Both the position numbers and the translations under genes were made by a program. This document shows, piece after piece, positions 34,915-44,207 of a DNA stretch of 64,000 nucleotides (within the stretch, counting starts at the first letter, position 1; every line of letters begins with the position of its first letter). The DNA comes from BCD1 sp965230565 (GTDB lineage: Bacteria; Bacteroidota; Bacteroidia; Chitinophagales; Saprospiraceae). The notes below the pieces were generated by a model, which saw only the letters and a program-made list of their open reading frames with translations, made no database searches and was not told the DNA's origin. The stretch is taken from NCBI GenBank assembly GCA_965230565.1, contig CBDDLH010000012.1, forward strand, positions 124,001 through 188,000, written 5' to 3'.

Positions 34915-37161
34915 GATGAAAGAGTTCAGGATCTTTTGAACCAAATGAACCTGGAAGAAAAAACCTGTCAGATGGCCACCTTATACGGTTATAAAAGGGT
35001 GACCCCGGATGCATTGCCTACGGAAGCCTGGAAAACCAATATCATCAAGGATGGCATCGGTAACATAGACGAACATTTAAATAACCTGGCCTACCATTCC
35101 GGAACGGACACAGAATTTTCCTGGCCACCTTCCAAACATGCGAGAGCGATCAATGAAGTCCAGCGCTTTTTTGTGGAAGAAACACGGCTGGGTATTCCCG
35201 TTGATTTCACCAATGAAGGTATCCGTGGTCTTTGCCACCACGGAGCAACGAGCTTCCCTGCCCAGATCGGAGTGGGAAGCACCTGGGACCCGGAATTGGT
35301 GCGAAAAATCGGAAAAATTACCGGCAGTGAAGCAAGAGCATTGGGCTATACCAACATCTACTCACCAATACTCGACCTGGCACGGGACCCACGTTGGGGA
35401 AGGACGGTCGAATGTTATAGCGAAGATCCTTACCTGACTTCTATTTTAGGACTTGAAATGGTGAAGGTGTTGCAAAGTCAGGATGTCGTTTCTACAGGAA
35501 AGCACTTTGCGGTTTACAGCATTCCCAAAGGCGGCCGTGATGGTGAGGTGAGGACAGATCCACACATTTCGGAAAGGGCGATGCACGAGATATTACTCGA
35601 ACCATTCAGAACGGCAGTTGTGGAAGGGAATATTCTCGGGCTGATGAGTTCTTATAATGATTACAATGGAGTTCCTGTAAGCGCAAGTCATTATTTCCTC
35701 ACTGAGTTGTTGCGTGAAGAATGGGGATTCAATGGTTATGTGGTATCTGACAGCTGGGCTGTAGGCGGTTTGCAGGGCAGGCATTATGTTGCCGAAAATT
35801 TTAAGGAAGCCACCTATCTTTCTGTAATGGCAGGGCTCAATATTCGAACTAATTTTTCCCCGCCGGAAGATTTCATCCTTCCGCTCCGGGAATTGGTTGA
35901 GGAAAAACGAATCCCGATGGAAGTAATTAACGAAAGAACAAAAGATGTGCTTAGAGTAAAATTTCTTTTGGGCCTGTTTGATGCTCCTTACGTTGACAAT
36001 CCTACATTGGCAGATGAACTGGTTCACAATGAGACCAGCGAAAAAATTTCTCTGGAAGCTTCCAGAAAATCCATTGTGCTGTTAAAAAATGCTGATAACT
36101 TTTTGCCATTGGATACCAACAAAATTGCATCCATTTTGGTGACCGGACCAAATGCCAAGTCTGTGAACCATTCTATTAGTCGGTACGGCCCTTCGAAGAT
36201 AGAGGTAGTTTCTGTTTTTGAAGGCATTCAAAAATTAGCCGGGGATAAACTTGATGTTCAATTTACGAAAGGTTGCGATTTTTATGACGACAAGTGGCCA
36301 CAAAATGAATTGTTCGAAACACCTCCTTCCAAAGAACAACAAGCCCTGATCGATGAAGCGGTGAAAAAAGCCAATTCAGTTGACATGATCATCGTCGTGG
36401 TGGGAGATGATGAAAATACAGTTGGAGAATCCAAATCAAGAACATCCCTCAACCTTCCCGGCAATCAATTGGATCTCGTTAAAGCATTGCATAACACTGG
36501 GAAACCCGTGATTGCTGTTTTGGTGAATGGTCGTCCGATGACCATCAACTGGATGGACGCCCACATTCCTTCCATCATTGAAGCATGGTGCCCGGGTGAA
36601 TACGGAGGAACAGCTGTTGCAGAGGTGCTTTTTGGACAATACAATCCAGGAGGGAAATTGCCGGTCACTTTCCCTAAAACAGTCGGACAGATTCCGTTTA
36701 ACTTCCCACATAAAAGAAGTTCTCAAAAACCACAGGGCAAATATTTCCACCAGACCCGGATCAATGAAGCTTTGTATCCATTTGGCTATGGGCTGAGTTA
36801 TACAACATTTGAATACAGTGAGTTAGAAATCACTCCAAATGAAACCGGAAACCCTTTCGAAGAAATTCGTATTACCTGTAAGATCAAAAATACTGGTGAG
36901 GTAAAAGGTGATGAAGTTGTGCAATTATACCTGCAGGATGTATACAGTTCCGTAGTTTCTTTTGAGAAAGTATTACGTGGATTTTCCAGAATCACATTGG
37001 AGCCAGGTGAAGAAAAACAAGTGACTTTTACCATCAAACCCAAAGACCTTCAAATATTAGATCAGAACATGAAGAGGGTTGTTGAATCAGGTAAATTTAA
37101 GGTTTTTGTTGGAAGTTCTTCTGAGGATATTCGGCTGGAGGGGAGTTTCAATGTAGAATAA
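34885..37161 (+). CDS. GH3 beta-glucosidase / beta-xylosidase-like (5' frameshifted)
   Basis: 758 residues of a glycoside hydrolase family 3 enzyme: N-terminal TIM barrel with SPILDLARDPRWGR and GKHFAVYSIPKGGRD, the nucleophile region GYVVSDSWAV (Asp in SDS), a middle alpha/beta sandwich (SIVLLKNADNFLPL, VVGDDENTVGES, GRPMTINWM), and a C-terminal fibronectin-like domain from about residue 640. It would release terminal beta-linked sugars, normally in the periplasm. The ATG at 34885 is probably not the natural start because it lacks the signal peptide, which lies upstream behind two frameshifts. Substrate unknown. Confidence 0.88.
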   Translation: MCTKTLTKSIDERVQDLLNQMNLEEKTCQMATLYGYKRVTPDALPTEAWKTNIIKDGIGNIDEHLNNLAYHSGTDTEFSWPPSKHARAINEVQRFFVEETRLGIPVDFTNEGIRGLCHHGATSFPAQIGVGSTWDPELVRKIGKITGSEARALGYTNIYSPILDLARDPRWGRTVECYSEDPYLTSILGLEMVKVLQSQDVVSTGKHFAVYSIPKGGRDGEVRTDPHISERAMHEILLEPFRTAVVEGNILGLMSSYNDYNGVPVSASHYFLTELLREEWGFNGYVVSDSWAVGGLQGRHYVAENFKEATYLSVMAGLNIRTNFSPPEDFILPLRELVEEKRIPMEVINERTKDVLRVKFLLGLFDAPYVDNPTLADELVHNETSEKISLEASRKSIVLLKNADNFLPLDTNKIASILVTGPNAKSVNHSISRYGPSKIEVVSVFEGIQKLAGDKLDVQFTKGCDFYDDKWPQNELFETPPSKEQQALIDEAVKKANSVDMIIVVVGDDENTVGESKSRTSLNLPGNQLDLVKALHNTGKPVIAVLVNGRPMTINWMDAHIPSIIEAWCPGEYGGTAVAEVLFGQYNPGGKLPVTFPKTVGQIPFNFPHKRSSQKPQGKYFHQTRINEALYPFGYGLSYTTFEYSELEITPNETGNPFEEIRITCKIKNTGEVKGDEVVQLYLQDVYSSVVSFEKVLRGFSRITLEPGEEKQVTFTIKPKDLQILDQNMKRVVESGKFKVFVGSSSEDIRLEGSFNVE

Positions 37162-37162
37162 C

Positions 37163-37197
37163 AAGACCTCCGGGGTTTTAAAAACTCCGGAGGTCTT
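37163..37197 (+). terminator. Triloop hairpin after the GH3 gene
   Basis: A 16-bp stem (37163-37178 with 37182-37197, one G-T pair) with loop TAA follows the stop codon and is trailed by a T-rich stretch. The arm AAGACCTCCGGGG is shared with a degenerate copy at 58018-58052, so it may be a repeat that also terminates. Confidence 0.75.
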
Positions 37198-37277
37198 ATG
37201 GTTGTTTTTTTGCAACCAGCTGACCCCAATAACTAGTTGTTAACAATTCGAAATCATACCCTTCCAATTAAATCAAC

Positions 37278-37285
37278 TATTTTTG
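37278..37285 (+). promoter_or_regulatory. Bacteroidota -7 box for the HMA/TonB-receptor pair
   Basis: TATTTTTG matches TAnnTTTG and lies 24 bp before the ATG at 37310. No clear -33 site. Confidence 0.5.
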
Positions 37286-37309
37286 CACCAACTTACTAAA
37301 ATCGAACAC

Positions 37310-37654
37310 ATGAAGTTTTTACCATCATTCTTACTTTTCGCTCTGATCATGGCCTTCTCTGCCGTGAATGCTACTGCTCAAACCACTTCAGCTGAAATCG
37401 TTCAGGATAAAACCGAAACCATTACCGTAAAGGTAAAAGGTGTTGGTTGCATGGGCGACCTTAAGGATATCGCATCAAGCGTTAAAAAACTGGACGGCGT
37501 AAGTAGTTGTGAAGAAGGCAAAATGGGTGCCACATCCACCTTCATTATCACTTACGATCCTGCGAAAGTTACAAAAAAAGAGATTCATGTAGCCATTGAA
37601 GGTACACCTGGTTGCAGTAATCCTGAATCACGTCCCTACAAAGTAAAAGTGTAG
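37310..37654 (+). CDS. Secreted HMA-domain protein
   Basis: 114 residues from the ATG at 37310, where a signal peptide starts (FLPSFLLFALIMAFSAVNATAQ); the open frame extends nine codons upstream. The mature part is one heavy-metal-associated domain, but the metal loop reads GVGCMGD: the first Cys is kept and the second is replaced, with other cysteines at SSCEEG and PGCSN. It would act in the periplasm. It is 41 bp upstream of a TonB-dependent receptor with a Cys-rich plug, which suggests a soft-metal (copper-like) uptake or sensing pair; that link is inference. Confidence 0.8.
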   Translation: MKFLPSFLLFALIMAFSAVNATAQTTSAEIVQDKTETITVKVKGVGCMGDLKDIASSVKKLDGVSSCEEGKMGATSTFIITYDPAKVTKKEIHVAIEGTPGCSNPESRPYKVKV

Positions 37655-37695
37655 ACTGAGGACTAATTAATTGACTGGATTGAATTGTACGTGAT

Positions 37696-39927
37696 ATGTC
37701 AAAGTATTTATTGCTGTTGATAATGTTGATGCCATTGGGTGTTTTGGGCCAAACCATTACCGGGAAGGTATCGGATGCTAATGGAGAACCTCTTTTCGGT
37801 GCAAACGTCTATTGGCTGGCAAGTAGTACCGGAGTATTTACAGAAGAAGATGGTAGTTTCGAAATAAAAAATGAGCCGAGTAAAGCCAAACTTCTCGCCG
37901 CCAGTTTTGTGGGATTTGAACCGGATACCATGGTAGTGGCAAGTAACAGTGTTATAAACTTTACCCTCAAACCCTCGAAAACACTTCAGGAAATTGTTGT
38001 AGAAAGCGAAAGACCCGGCGTTATCATTTCCAATATTGATGCGATCAAAACAGAACAGATCACTTCCACAGAATTGCGCAAAGCAGCCTGTTGTGATCTT
38101 GCCGGATGCTTTGAATCCCAACTTACCGTTCAGCCGCAAACTACCAACATCATCACTAATTCGAAAGAATTGCGGATTCTCGGTTTATCCGGGGTTTATA
38201 ACCAGGTAATGATCGATGGTTTCCCTGTTATCCAGGGGCTCTCCTATACCTATGGGATCAGTAGTGTGCCCGGAACATTGGTGGACAATATTTTTGTAGC
38301 CAAAGGTGCCAATAGTGTGCTTCAGGGATATGAAAGTATCAGCGGCCAGATCAATGTTACCACACAACCAGCCAATAATTCCAACATCTTATTACTAAAC
38401 GGATATATTAACAGTTTTGGTGAAAAACAATTCAATGCCAATATTTCCTATTCCGGAAACAGCTGGAGCAATCTCATCGCTCTCCACACCACCCAACCTG
38501 CAGGGAAGACCGATCGTGATCATGATAAATTCCTTGACCTTCCCTTGATTACCCGATATTCTTTTGAGGAAAAATTCCAATATCGTAAAAGCTCAGAATG
38601 GGGATGGAGTTCGACTATTTCGGTTAAATTTCTGAACGAACAAAGAAATGGCGGTCAAATGGCTTTTGATGCCAAAACGGACAAAGGCAGTTCAACGGTT
38701 TATGGCCAATCCGTCCAAATCAACCAGCCAGAAATCAGAACACGGACTACTTATCGATTGGATAATACTCATTCCTTCACGCTTAAAGCCTCAGCATTTG
38801 CCCAAAGGCAAGAGACGTATTTTGGTATCACGAAATACGACGCCAGTCAAAATAATATATATGCCAATCTGCAATATGCTTTGAATTACGGCACGACCGA
38901 TGACCTTAAGGTAGGGGTAAGCTACAGACACTTGCAAATCGATGAAGACATCAGTTTTCTCGAAAACAGCCTGGGAAGAACTTTTGATGGTAATTATTCA
39001 AGAACCGAAAACATTCCGGGAGTTTTTGCAGAAAACACTATGAAGTTTTTTGACACGAAACTCACCTGGATCGCCGGCCTCCGTGCAGATCACCACAACC
39101 AGTTTGGATGGAGTGTTACGCCAAGAACACTGCTCAAATGGAATGTCACTCCGAGAGGAGTCATCCGTGCCAATGTAGGAACGGGCTGGCGGACAGTCAA
39201 TCTTTTCAGCGAAAACATTAATTTGCTGGTCAGCTCCAGAGATATCATCTTTGAAGAAAACCTAAATCCGGAGAGGGCCCTTAATTACGGGATAAACTTT
39301 ACCCAGAAATATGAAACCGCCAAACTCAACGGTTACCTAAGCCTTGACTTTTACCGGACTGAATTCCAAAATCAGATTTTTCCTGACTATGATTCGGATC
39401 CTACGAAGGCGATCATTAAAAACTTTACCGGAACAAGCATAAGTAATGGTTTTCAGGCGGAGTACATGGTCAACTTCAAAGATATCTTTCAATGGAAAGC
39501 CGGCTATACCTACCTGGATGTTTACCGAATGACGGAAGTAGGAAAAGAGGTTTTGCCATTTAATCCAAAACATAAAGTACTCACTACTTTGGGCTTTAAA
39601 CCACTTTCCAAAAAGTTCCAGATCGATCTGAACATGCACTGGTACGGAAAGCAACGCCTCCCGGATACTCAATCCAGTGATCCGTTATTTCAACGTCCCG
39701 ATTTTTCAGATCCTTATATCATTGCCAATACACAGGTTACCTATTATTGGAAAAACTTCGAGTTCTATACCGGATGTGAGAACCTCGTTGACTTCCGCCA
39801 ATTGCAACCTATCATTAGCTGGGAAGATCCATTTGGGCCCAATTTTGATTCCTCTTCAGTCTGGGGACCTACCCGTGGAAGGGAAATTTATCTTGGAGTA
39901 AGATATAAGATTGAGAAGGAGGAGTAG
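37696..39927 (+). CDS. TonB-dependent receptor (metal-type)
   Basis: 743 residues: signal peptide (LLLLIMLMPLGVLGQ), a CarboxypepD_reg-like domain (TITGKVSDANGEPLFGANVYW), the plug domain and a 22-strand barrel. The plug start has an unusual cysteine group, LRKAACCDLAGCFES, followed by the plug motif ILGLSGVYNQVMIDG. It lacks an N-terminal SusC-type partner, and no SusD gene follows. Energy would come through TonB-ExbB/D. The receptor directly follows a secreted HMA protein, so copper or another thiophilic metal complex is the favoured cargo (inference). Confidence 0.87.
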   Translation: MSKYLLLLIMLMPLGVLGQTITGKVSDANGEPLFGANVYWLASSTGVFTEEDGSFEIKNEPSKAKLLAASFVGFEPDTMVVASNSVINFTLKPSKTLQEIVVESERPGVIISNIDAIKTEQITSTELRKAACCDLAGCFESQLTVQPQTTNIITNSKELRILGLSGVYNQVMIDGFPVIQGLSYTYGISSVPGTLVDNIFVAKGANSVLQGYESISGQINVTTQPANNSNILLLNGYINSFGEKQFNANISYSGNSWSNLIALHTTQPAGKTDRDHDKFLDLPLITRYSFEEKFQYRKSSEWGWSSTISVKFLNEQRNGGQMAFDAKTDKGSSTVYGQSVQINQPEIRTRTTYRLDNTHSFTLKASAFAQRQETYFGITKYDASQNNIYANLQYALNYGTTDDLKVGVSYRHLQIDEDISFLENSLGRTFDGNYSRTENIPGVFAENTMKFFDTKLTWIAGLRADHHNQFGWSVTPRTLLKWNVTPRGVIRANVGTGWRTVNLFSENINLLVSSRDIIFEENLNPERALNYGINFTQKYETAKLNGYLSLDFYRTEFQNQIFPDYDSDPTKAIIKNFTGTSISNGFQAEYMVNFKDIFQWKAGYTYLDVYRMTEVGKEVLPFNPKHKVLTTLGFKPLSKKFQIDLNMHWYGKQRLPDTQSSDPLFQRPDFSDPYIIANTQVTYYWKNFEFYTGCENLVDFRQLQPIISWEDPFGPNFDSSSVWGPTRGREIYLGVRYKIEKEE

Positions 39928-40000
39928 GCCTGGTTGCTGGTTACGAAGGGAACCTGACTCATTTATAGAACTTTTATTCTATTCCCAAAAGAATGTAATA

Positions 40001-40090
40001 TTTCACGCTGATTTCGCTGATTTTCGCTGAGAACATCATAGTTCCCTAAAATTATTTTCTGCGCTTATCTGCGTTATCTGCGAGAAATCT
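40001..40090. repeat. Intergenic element with period-10 arms
   Basis: In the 283-bp gap 39928-40210, a left arm (40001-40032) is made of CGCTGATTT-type units every 9-10 bp, and a right arm (40055-40090) of ATCTGCGTT-type units. The arms are imperfectly complementary around a ~22-nt spacer. It resembles the 12981-13063 element in design. Confidence 0.55.
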
Positions 40091-40170
40091 AATAATAAAA
40101 CAGACTCAACTTCTAACTAAAAATAATTGCCGGAAAAGGGTAACATTTCCATTCATCTCACGATCTGTCT

Positions 40171-40235
40171 TTGATAATTCAATTTATTGGACCCAAATTG
40201 ATCAAAGACCATGAATTTAAAAGCATTCGCTTTTT
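40171..40235 (+). repeat. 65-bp direct repeat, copy 1 (5' region of barrel gene)
   Basis: Identical over 65 bp to 40704-40768. This copy spans the upstream region and the first codons (ATG at 40211) of the outer-membrane gene. Confidence 0.9.
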
Positions 40236-40747
40236 TTGTATTAACCTTTTTCACTTTTTCAACGCTATTCGCTCAGACGAACGAAAAGGGCGATTTCCTA
40301 TTCGGCATTTCTGCAGGAGCCAGTTTTGCCAATTTTACCAATAGCAAAGCACCACAAAATATCCACCTGATGGGATCCGATGATTCTGCGGTGTTTATGC
40401 CTTTTGGTTTGGTTGAGAGTTCTACTGGTTATTTTGATTATCAACCTGACCTTATCAGGGATATTAAAACCGGTATTTATTTTGGCGCAGAGGCTGAATA
40501 TTTTCTGAATCCAACCATTTCTCTGAATGGAGCAATAGCTTTTGAATCAAAAGGTATTAAAGTCAATTTTGAAAATGAGATTGAAATAGATAATGGTGAT
40601 AATACAACCTCGACTTACAATGAGGTGCATAAAAGGAATATTGCTAATCAATATCTGACTACCACTTTTACCCTTAAAAAGCACCTCCCGCACAACCTTT
40701 TCATTGATAATTCAATTTATTGGACCCAAATTGATCAAAGACCATGA
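40211..40747 (+). pseudogene. Outer-membrane beta-barrel protein, 3' end disrupted
   Basis: 178 residues with signal peptide (FAFFVLTFFTFSTLFAQ) and strands typical of porin-like OmpA/PF13568-type barrels (FGISAGASFANFTN, GIYFGAEAEYFLNPTISLNGAIAFESKGI). The final ~14 residues come from a second copy of the gene's own 5' region, which introduces a stop at 40745. In the same frame 17 codons later a typical barrel ending, YYHVGWKLQ and stop (40799-40801), survives. The gene is therefore a chimera missing part of its last strands. Real rearrangement and misassembly are both possible. Confidence 0.7.
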
Positions 40748-40768
40748 ATTTAAAAGCATTCGCTTTTT
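40704..40768 (+). repeat. 65-bp direct repeat, copy 2 (inside barrel gene 3' end)
   Basis: Identical to 40171-40235, 533 bp downstream. It places an upstream region and start codon inside the 3' end of the outer-membrane gene. Confidence 0.9.
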
Positions 40769-40934
40769 GTGTATTATCATGTAGGATGGAAACTTCAATA
40801 AAAGATTTGCGGTAGATTGCCACTTTGATTTAACAGGGCCTTTTTGATGCCTTTTGATGGATAATAAATTCAGCTCAAGGTATTTAAAAAGGCCCTTTGT
40901 ATATTTACACATATCTTTTTTAAAACACTTCGAG

Positions 40935-43202
40935 ATGAAAAATAAAATCCTGCTTTTTTTATTCCTTCCCCTCTTTTTATTTGTGAACAATTTTACGCTT
41001 GCTCAAAAAGTTGATTCCAGCTTACTCACCCTGGACCGGATTTATAATTCCAGTGAATTTCGTCAGGAATACCAGCGCCCCATTCAATGGATCGAGGATG
41101 GAGATGCCTATGTGATTATCGAACGATCAAAGGCCGTGAAAGGTGGTAGTGACCTCATCCGGTATGACAGCAAGGCTCAAAAAAGTTCTGTCTTTGTATC
41201 TGCTGAATCATTACTTAATGACAGTCAGCCCTTGAGGATTGAAAGTTTCTCCCTTTCTCCGGATGGCAGCAAGGTTTTGATCTTTACCAATTCCAGTCGC
41301 GTGTGGCGCTCTAATACCAAGGGTGATTACTGGGTTTATGATCTGGATACGAAGAAGCTCAAACAACTTGGAAAGAAATTTGAATCATCCTCCTTGATGT
41401 TTGCCAAATTTTCTGCAGACAATAAATACGTGGCCTACGTTCATAAATTCAACGTTTATAAAGAAGATTTCAAAACCGGACAATTAACCCAACTCACCAA
41501 AGATGGTACCAAAGATATTATCAACGGTACCTTCGATTGGGTCTATGAAGAAGAATTCGGGAAAAGAGACGGATTCTCCTGGAGCCCTGATGCCAACCAT
41601 ATCGCTTTCTGGCAACTCGACGCTTCCGGAACCGGTGTTTTTTATATGATCAACAACACAGACTCGATCTATTCACAACCCATTCCGATTCAATATCCGA
41701 AAGTTGGAGAAGAACCTTCTTCCGCCAAAATTGGCATCATCAACCTGGCCGGCAATAAGATCGACTGGGTTCCATTTGAAGGGAACCCCAGAGCTCATTA
41801 CATCCCCGGAATGCAATGGGTAAACAAAGACCTGCTGCTTATCCAGCGTATGAACCGGAAACAAAATGAATTGACAGTTTGGAGCTACCAGCCTTCTTCA
41901 AAAGCACTTAAAAAAGTATATACAGAAACCGAAGAAACCTGGGTCGATATTGGCTATCCTGACGTTTCTTCCAACAGTTGGGGTAACAATGACCTGCCTC
42001 TTGTTGAAAACAAAACTGCCTTCCTCCGAATGACGGAAAACGATGCCTGGCGACATGTTTATAAAGTCAATATTTCGGATGGAACAAAAACCCTTGTTAC
42101 TCCGGGTGATTATGATGTGGCCTCTGTAACCAGAGCGACCAATGACAAACTTTACTTCATCGCTTCACCGGAAAACAGTACCCAAAGGTATTTGTACAAA
42201 ACTTCCCTTGATGGAAAATCCCAACCCAAAAGAGTAACGCCCGACCAATATAAAGGCATCAACACTTATAACATTTCCCCCAACGGAACTTTTGCCTTAC
42301 ACAACCATCGCAGCATCCAAGAACCCAGAACGGTTCGCCTGATCGAACTACCGAAGCACAAAACCATTAAAACACTGGTCGCTAATCAAGCCTATAAAGA
42401 TAAACTTGCCACGCTTGCCCTTCCTGAAGTAAAGTTCACCAAGGTGACAACCGAAGAAGGCATTGACATTGATGTCAGAATGGTCCTACCGGTAAATTTT
42501 GATCCTGAGAAGGAATATCCGGTACTGTTCCATGTCTATGGCGAGCCATGGGGTCAAGTTGCCCAGGATTCACCCATTGGGTTGTGGGACATTATGCTTG
42601 CGCAAAAAGGCTACGTGATCATCGATATGGATAACCGCGGAACTCCCTGCTTAAAGGGAAGCGAGTGGCGAAAGTCCATCTATCGCAAAATCGGAGATAT
42701 CAATGTAAGAGATCAGGCACTGGCAGCCAAAGAGATCCTTAAACTGGATTTTCTGGATGAGGAAAGAACGGCTGTCTGGGGCTGGAGCGGTGGAGGTTCC
42801 ATGACCTTGAACCTGATGTTCCAATACCCGGAGATATACAAAACCGGCATGTCCGTTGCGCCTGTTTCCAACCAATTGGTTTATGACAATATTTACCAGG
42901 AAAGATATATGGGATTACCCCAGGAAAACATGGAAGATTTTGTCAACGGATCACCCCTCACTCATGCAAAAAACCTGAAGGGAAACCTTTTGCTGGTTCA
43001 CGGCACAGCTGATGACAATGTCCATTACCAAAGCGCCGAAATGCTGATCAACGAACTGATAAAACACAACAAACAATTCCAGGTGATGCCTTATCCGAAC
43101 CGGTCGCATGGGATTTACGAGGGCGTCAACACAAGGAGACATTTATTTACGTTATTAACCCAGTATCTTACGACTAATACACCTCCCAACCCTATTCCTT
43201 AA
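40935..43202 (+). CDS. Dipeptidyl peptidase IV family (S9B) protease
   Basis: 755 residues from the ATG at 40935, which starts a signal peptide (ILLFLFLPLFLFVNNFTLAQ); an earlier in-frame ATG at 40854 lacks one. DPP4 removes Xaa-Pro dipeptides from peptide N-termini in the periplasm. The N-terminal eight-bladed propeller contains the double-Glu motif region (DWVYEEEFGKRDGFSWSPD). The alpha/beta-hydrolase domain has the nucleophile S618 in GWSGGG, the Asp in TADDNVH (693-694) and H725 in RSHGIYE. TATATTTA at 40900-40907 is a possible -7 box. Together with the S46 enzyme it forms a dipeptide-producing set. Confidence 0.94.
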   Translation: MKNKILLFLFLPLFLFVNNFTLAQKVDSSLLTLDRIYNSSEFRQEYQRPIQWIEDGDAYVIIERSKAVKGGSDLIRYDSKAQKSSVFVSAESLLNDSQPLRIESFSLSPDGSKVLIFTNSSRVWRSNTKGDYWVYDLDTKKLKQLGKKFESSSLMFAKFSADNKYVAYVHKFNVYKEDFKTGQLTQLTKDGTKDIINGTFDWVYEEEFGKRDGFSWSPDANHIAFWQLDASGTGVFYMINNTDSIYSQPIPIQYPKVGEEPSSAKIGIINLAGNKIDWVPFEGNPRAHYIPGMQWVNKDLLLIQRMNRKQNELTVWSYQPSSKALKKVYTETEETWVDIGYPDVSSNSWGNNDLPLVENKTAFLRMTENDAWRHVYKVNISDGTKTLVTPGDYDVASVTRATNDKLYFIASPENSTQRYLYKTSLDGKSQPKRVTPDQYKGINTYNISPNGTFALHNHRSIQEPRTVRLIELPKHKTIKTLVANQAYKDKLATLALPEVKFTKVTTEEGIDIDVRMVLPVNFDPEKEYPVLFHVYGEPWGQVAQDSPIGLWDIMLAQKGYVIIDMDNRGTPCLKGSEWRKSIYRKIGDINVRDQALAAKEILKLDFLDEERTAVWGWSGGGSMTLNLMFQYPEIYKTGMSVAPVSNQLVYDNIYQERYMGLPQENMEDFVNGSPLTHAKNLKGNLLLVHGTADDNVHYQSAEMLINELIKHNKQFQVMPYPNRSHGIYEGVNTRRHLFTLLTQYLTTNTPPNPIP

Positions 43203-43223
43203 CACTTAAAATAACTAAAATAT

Positions 43224-44096
43224 ATGAACAACACTCTTCAAGGAAAAAAAATCTTCATGACAGGATCCACTTCCGGTTTCGGAAAGGTGGCTGCCTGGGA
43301 AATGGCTAATAACGGAGCCAGTATTTTAACAACTTTCAGAAACCAGGAAAAGGCCGATGCGCTCCTGGATGATTTCAAAAGGCAATACCCAAATGCTGCG
43401 GGATCAATAGATTTTGTCAAATGCGACCTCAATGCTTTTGATTCCATCAATAAGGCATGTAAAGAGGTCCGGGAAAAAATTGACGGACTGGACATGATCT
43501 TAAATAATGCAGGCATCATGAATTCGAAGTTCAAAGAATCCGCAGATGGCATAGAACAAACACTTCATGTTAATTTACTGGCACCTGCACTTTTGCTTCA
43601 TAATTTGTCAGACCTGTTAAAGCGTTCTGAGGAACCTAAAATCATCAATACATCATCTGCCTTACACCAGGGAGTAATTCGTTTTGATGACCCCGAATTC
43701 AAAAAAGGATTCAAAGGCATGGATGCTTACCGCCAATCTAAGCTTGGCATCATTCTTCTTGGAAAGTTTTTGAGTGGTGAAAAAGCTCATTCCAACATCC
43801 ATGTTTATAGCCAGCATCCGGGGGTTATCAGAACAGAACTTGGCCGGGAGTTCAATTTTCTGATGAGAGGTATTTTCTGGCTGATGGGCAAAAGTCCCGA
43901 AAAGGGAGCTGAAACGCTTTTACATCTTGTAGAAAGTCCTGCCGAATCATTGGAAAACGGAGAGTATTATGCCGACAAAAAAGTAACCTCCACTACGCCG
44001 GAAAGTCATGATCTTAAGATGGCGGAAAACCTGATGTCCCTTATCAAGCAATACCTGAAGGATCATATTAATAAACCATCTATTTTATTTGACTAA
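43224..44096 (+). CDS. Short-chain dehydrogenase/reductase
   Basis: 290 residues, classical SDR of the retinol-dehydrogenase-like type. The cofactor motif is TGSTSGFGKVAA (TGxxxGxG), followed by NNAGI, the catalytic Ser in NTSSALHQG and the YRQSK (YxxxK) pair. NADP preference is likely from the Arg after the second strand (TTFRNQEK), which is inference. Substrate unknown. It starts 22 bp after DPP4 and may share its transcript. A broken relative is at 56558. Confidence 0.88.
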   Translation: MNNTLQGKKIFMTGSTSGFGKVAAWEMANNGASILTTFRNQEKADALLDDFKRQYPNAAGSIDFVKCDLNAFDSINKACKEVREKIDGLDMILNNAGIMNSKFKESADGIEQTLHVNLLAPALLLHNLSDLLKRSEEPKIINTSSALHQGVIRFDDPEFKKGFKGMDAYRQSKLGIILLGKFLSGEKAHSNIHVYSQHPGVIRTELGREFNFLMRGIFWLMGKSPEKGAETLLHLVESPAESLENGEYYADKKVTSTTPESHDLKMAENLMSLIKQYLKDHINKPSILFD

Positions 44097-44207
44097 ATAA
44101 GGTTTACAAATATCATTTTTAATCACCCGAATTACATTTAAATTATGCGTTTTAAAACCATTCATTTTTTCTTCCCACTATTTATTTCGAAATAAAAAAA
44201 ATTAAAT

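Noticed and set aside
37183..37260. Possible -33/-7 pair for the HMA gene at standard spacing
   Set aside because: TTG words are present but none at 19-21 bp from the -7 box.
40854..40934. Upstream 27 codons of the DPP4 frame
   Set aside because: They contain no signal peptide; the ATG at 40935 starts one directly.
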